A stretch of 64,000 bases of DNA, from assembly GCF_040719145.1 (NCBI RefSeq), contig NZ_JBFDUZ010000005.1:124001-188000 (forward strand), written 5' to 3'. Origin of the DNA: Paenibacillus sp. JQZ6Y-1. GTDB taxonomy: Bacteria; Bacillota; Bacilli; Paenibacillales; Paenibacillaceae. A program made the translations under genes and the position numbers. Of this stretch, positions 61,475 to 64,000 are shown one piece after another. Every line of letters begins with the position of its first letter. Positions within the stretch are counted from its first letter, which is position 1. The notes under the pieces were generated by a model. That model did not search any database and was not told where the DNA came from. It saw only the letters and a program-made list of their open reading frames with translations.

Positions 61475-62368
61475 GTGAAGCGAGCCATGGTTATTATCAA
61501 TCCCTCCTCCGGTAAGGAGCAGGCACAACAATATGTGGAAAAGGTTGAACAGCTTCTACGCGACGAAGCTGGATACGATGTCGTAATTAACGAAACCGCC
61601 AAAGAACTGGATGCGACCAAATATTGCGCGTCCGCATGTGCGGACTGCTTCGATCTGGTCATCTCCATCGGTGGCGACGGCACGCTGCATGAGACGATTA
61701 ACGGATTGTTGGATCAGCAGCACCGCCCGCAGCTGGGTGTGATTCCGCTCGGTACGGTGAACGATTTTGCCCGTGCCTTGAATATTCCGCTTAATACGGA
61801 TGAAGCCATCCGCACCCTGTTGTCCTCCAATCGGCGCAAGGTCGATATGGCGCGATTGAACGATCAATTGTTTGCCAATGTGGTAGCAGCCGGTTCGATG
61901 GCAGAATCGCTATCGTCCGTTACCTCCGAGGACAAATCCAAGCTTGGCGCCTTTGCCTATTTCCGTGAAGGATTCCGCGAATTGATCGGTGGCTCTGCTT
62001 CGCCACTTGTGATCGAATACGATGGACAAACATGGTCCGGCGAATCGCCACTATTTATCGCTACCCTGACCAACTCAGTTGGTGGTTTTGAAAAGATCGC
62101 CCCGGATGCCGAGGTGGATGACGGCTTGCTGCACGGCTTCATTATTCACAACCTGAATCTATTCAACACGCTTGCTGTCGGCACATCCTTGCTGCTAGGC
62201 AACCTGAAGGATCATCAGGACGTGACTTACTTTACCGCTCGTCAGATTACGGTCAGCTCTACGGAGCCGGTACGTACTAATGTAGATGGTGAGGAAGGAC
62301 CGACACTACCGATTAACATGCACATTTTGCCAGCACATGTGGAAGTGATTGTGCCGGAGACGGCGTAG
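61475..62368 (+). CDS. Diacylglycerol/lipid kinase (YegS/DagK-like)
   Basis: The 297-residue protein has the lipid-kinase pattern. INPSSGKEQA is the first motif, LVISIGGDGTLHETINGLLD the nucleotide-binding GGDGT, GVIPLGTVNDFARALNIP the substrate-side motif, and EVDDGLLHGFIIHNLN the conserved Asp region. It phosphorylates diacylglycerol or a related lipid at the inner membrane. It starts with GTG after GAAAGGAA. It stands as a single gene between two terminators. Confidence 0.9.
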   Translation: MKRAMVIINPSSGKEQAQQYVEKVEQLLRDEAGYDVVINETAKELDATKYCASACADCFDLVISIGGDGTLHETINGLLDQQHRPQLGVIPLGTVNDFARALNIPLNTDEAIRTLLSSNRRKVDMARLNDQLFANVVAAGSMAESLSSVTSEDKSKLGAFAYFREGFRELIGGSASPLVIEYDGQTWSGESPLFIATLTNSVGGFEKIAPDAEVDDGLLHGFIIHNLNLFNTLAVGTSLLLGNLKDHQDVTYFTARQITVSSTEPVRTNVDGEEGPTLPINMHILPAHVEVIVPETA

Positions 62369-62499
62369 TGATGCGAAACAGAAGAATGAGATGAATCTAG
62401 GTTCTTTCATTTTTTTGTCCTGATTATATCTCAGTATGGAAAATAAAGATGAAACCACTTGATTAGCCATGTGGATTTTGACTTATATGTAAATACGAA

Positions 62500-62527
62500 A
62501 GTAGGGGATTACTCCCCTACTTTTTTT
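62500..62527 (+). terminator. Terminator after the lipid kinase gene
   Basis: AGTAGGGG pairs with CCCCTACT over a six-base loop and TTTTTTT follows directly. Confidence 0.85.
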
Positions 62528-62617
62528 ATTTTGTAATATTAACTGACTGTTCCATAGAATTAAACTATGATGCTAAAGTGTATGTATTGAATTAAAAAAC
62601 AGAGAAAGAGGATAAAT

Positions 62618-63028
62618 ATGAGTAGAAAAAATAGAATTGGTATTTTAGTTTTTGCTATTGTTATTATTGCTGTAGTATCTTTGTTCTTTGTTTTCAAACA
62701 AGAGCGTCAACATTATATCTTTTTAATTCCACAAAACTATACTGGACAAGTCGACATTGTTTTTGAACAAGAAGGAGCTGCCCCTTTGAAATATGAAGGA
62801 AAAGATGCTATCGTTCAAATTCCAGATACAGGTAAGGTTTCAACATCAGACTCCAATAAAACTGGCACAATCGACTATTACTTTATAGACAAGAATGGAA
62901 ACAGAGAAAAAATAGATGATATTCAAAATGTCATTCACAACCTTCATACTCAGTCAGGAAACGACAATGGAAAAAATATAAACGAAACTATTCAATTTTT
63001 TGTAGGCTCAAAAGATGATGTTCAGTAG
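62618..63028 (+). CDS. Membrane-anchored AT-rich small protein (DUF6843-like)
   Basis: The 136-residue protein has one N-terminal helix (about 7-25). A soluble domain starting IFLIPQNYTGQVDIVFEQEG and continuing EGKDAIVQIPDTGKVSTSDS resembles the DUF6843 pattern (IPxxYxGxVxIxFxQxG); the match is from memory. The coding sequence is clearly more AT-rich than its neighbours. It starts after AGAAAGAGG. Function unknown. Confidence 0.6.
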   Translation: MSRKNRIGILVFAIVIIAVVSLFFVFKQERQHYIFLIPQNYTGQVDIVFEQEGAAPLKYEGKDAIVQIPDTGKVSTSDSNKTGTIDYYFIDKNGNREKIDDIQNVIHNLHTQSGNDNGKNINETIQFFVGSKDDVQ

Positions 63029-63049
63029 TAAATATTCAGCTTTCAACCC

Positions 63050-63096
63050 AAACACTAGTACATGTAAATTTCTTATTACTTGTGCTAGTGTTTTTT
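63050..63096 (+). terminator. Terminator after the DUF6843-like gene
   Basis: AACACTAGTACA pairs with TGTGCTAGTGTT (one mismatch) with a run of six Ts after it. Confidence 0.8.
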
Positions 63097-63233
63097 ATAC
63101 TATATAGAATATGTTCATTACACTTTCTACATACCCAACAAAAAAATAAATGCCTGATTTTCGGCGATGAATATGTCAGGCAGACGATATACTACATGTA
63201 TACTCAAGCTTCCACATGAAAGGACGTATGAAC

Positions 63234-64000
63234 ATGATTGCACTGGATCGCAAGCAGGAATACTATCAGGCGCTGATTTCAAAAAATACAGAATATGAAG
63301 GATTGTTCTACGTAGGTGTCAAAACGACCGGCATTTTCTGCCGCCCTACCTGTCCGGCGCGCAAGCCAAAATTTGAAAATTGTGAGTTTTTTGACAATGC
63401 ACAGCAAGCGCTACTGGCATCCTTCCGTCCTTGCCAGCGCTGTCGTCCACTGTCGCATCCTAATCATGTGTCCGATGTCATTCGTACACTGGTGGAAGCT
63501 GTGGAAAACAACCCGGAAAAGCGCTGGAATACGCAAGATTTCCGCGCATTGTCTATCGACGAATCGACCGCACGCCGTCAGTTCAAAAAGCGGTTTGGCA
63601 TGACCTTTGTAGAATATGCGCGTGCTCGCCGTATGGGGCTAGCGCTCAAGCAAATTCGCTCCGGTCAAAGCGTGATCGACAGCCAGCTGTATACCGGCTA
63701 TGAATCGGGCAGCGGCTTTCGCGATGCGTTTGCCCGCATTATGGGCGATGCGCCAACCAAGCTGAATGATCAGCATATCCTCAAAGCAGCATGGCTGGAT
63801 ACGCCGCTCGGTCCGATGATTGCCATTGCCGACGAGCAGGCGCTGGTGTTGCTAGAGTTTGTAGATCGGCGAGGCTTGGAGCGCGAGGTGGAACGATTGC
63901 GTTTACGTACAGGCTCAGCGATTATCCCCGGCATGAACGATGTGATCGAATCTATCGAGCAGGAGCTGGAGCAGTATTTTGCCGGAACCTCTCTGCATTT
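63234..64000 (+). CDS. ada: Ada DNA-methylation repair and regulatory protein (5' part)
   Basis: The gene is cut by the window end, leaving 255 codons. The N-terminal Ada zinc domain holds KTTGIFCRPTCPARKPKFEN and FRPCQRCRPLSH, the four Cys that form the phosphotriester-repair site. An AraC-type HTH follows (about 95-180), with TARRQFKKRFGMTFVEYARA and ESGSGFRDAFARIMGDAP. The start of an O6-methylguanine-transferase-like domain (AAWLDTPLGPMIAIADEQAL) is visible, with its active-site Cys beyond the edge. Fusion of all three resembles Escherichia coli Ada; Bacillus uses separate adaA and adaB. ATG 63234 is preferred over 63228 for RBS spacing. Confidence 0.92.
   Translation, partial: MIALDRKQEYYQALISKNTEYEGLFYVGVKTTGIFCRPTCPARKPKFENCEFFDNAQQALLASFRPCQRCRPLSHPNHVSDVIRTLVEAVENNPEKRWNTQDFRALSIDESTARRQFKKRFGMTFVEYARARRMGLALKQIRSGQSVIDSQLYTGYESGSGFRDAFARIMGDAPTKLNDQHILKAAWLDTPLGPMIAIADEQALVLLEFVDRRGLEREVERLRLRTGSAIIPGMNDVIESIEQELEQYFAGTSLH

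Overview
The window looks like a chromosomal segment of a spore-forming, mid-GC Firmicute, most likely a Paenibacillus or close relative. The evidence is a complete Spo0A, CotH-type spore-coat kinases, strong GGAGG-type ribosome binding sites, many secreted glycoside hydrolases, and Rho-independent terminators after many of the genes. No rRNA, tRNA, CRISPR array, insertion sequence or phage module was seen. All assignments come from reading the translated sequence; no database search was run.

Layout. 1-3.6 kb: a metallopeptidase, an alpha/beta hydrolase and an AT-rich mini-operon holding a short membrane peptide, a secreted bacteriocin-like protein and a membrane protein with an L7/L12-like tail. 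3.6-7 kb: an ECF vitamin-type transporter (T subunit, fused ATPases, UPF0397-type S subunit). 7-23.4 kb: mixed metabolic genes, including a GH18 chitinase-like enzyme, a GGDEF-EAL cyclic-di-GMP enzyme, a small catalase, an alditol-oxidase-like flavoprotein, a GH43 xylosidase, an Lrp regulator with a YitT membrane protein, TauE, NudC and a FusB-like EF-G-binding protein with a structured upstream region.

23.6-37.8 kb is the centrepiece: a Gram-positive Pel exopolysaccharide locus. A divergent secreted PelA-hydrolase-like protein faces an epimerase-PelD fusion, PelE, a PelA-type deacetylase, PelF and PelG. These run directly into two tandem CotH-kinase lipoproteins, a VTC-domain protein and a DUF4956 membrane protein. 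The PelD part has a degenerate GGDEF site but an intact RxxD I-site, which predicts cyclic-di-GMP control.

38-53 kb: a MarR/NAD(P)H-quinone-reductase pair, an ECF sigma/anti-sigma pair, signal peptidase I, UbiA prenyltransferase, secreted asparaginase, a Crp-type regulator with a darcynin-like gene, and a secreted GH30 hydrolase with a good cre site. 53-61.2 kb: a second VTC-DUF4956 pair in an operon with a Thr/Ala-rich carbohydrate-binding lipoprotein, then spo0A and an OmpR-type two-component system. A shared 19-bp box with a direct repeat of 11-bp period lies the same distance from the -10 element of both the VTC operon and the two-component operon, so the two probably form one regulon. 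61.4-64 kb: a lipid kinase, an AT-rich DUF6843-like protein and the start of an Ada DNA-repair protein.

The theme I find most interesting is a cell-surface programme: Pel polysaccharide, CotH kinases and two VTC/DUF4956 modules, with cyclic-di-GMP and a dedicated two-component system as inputs.
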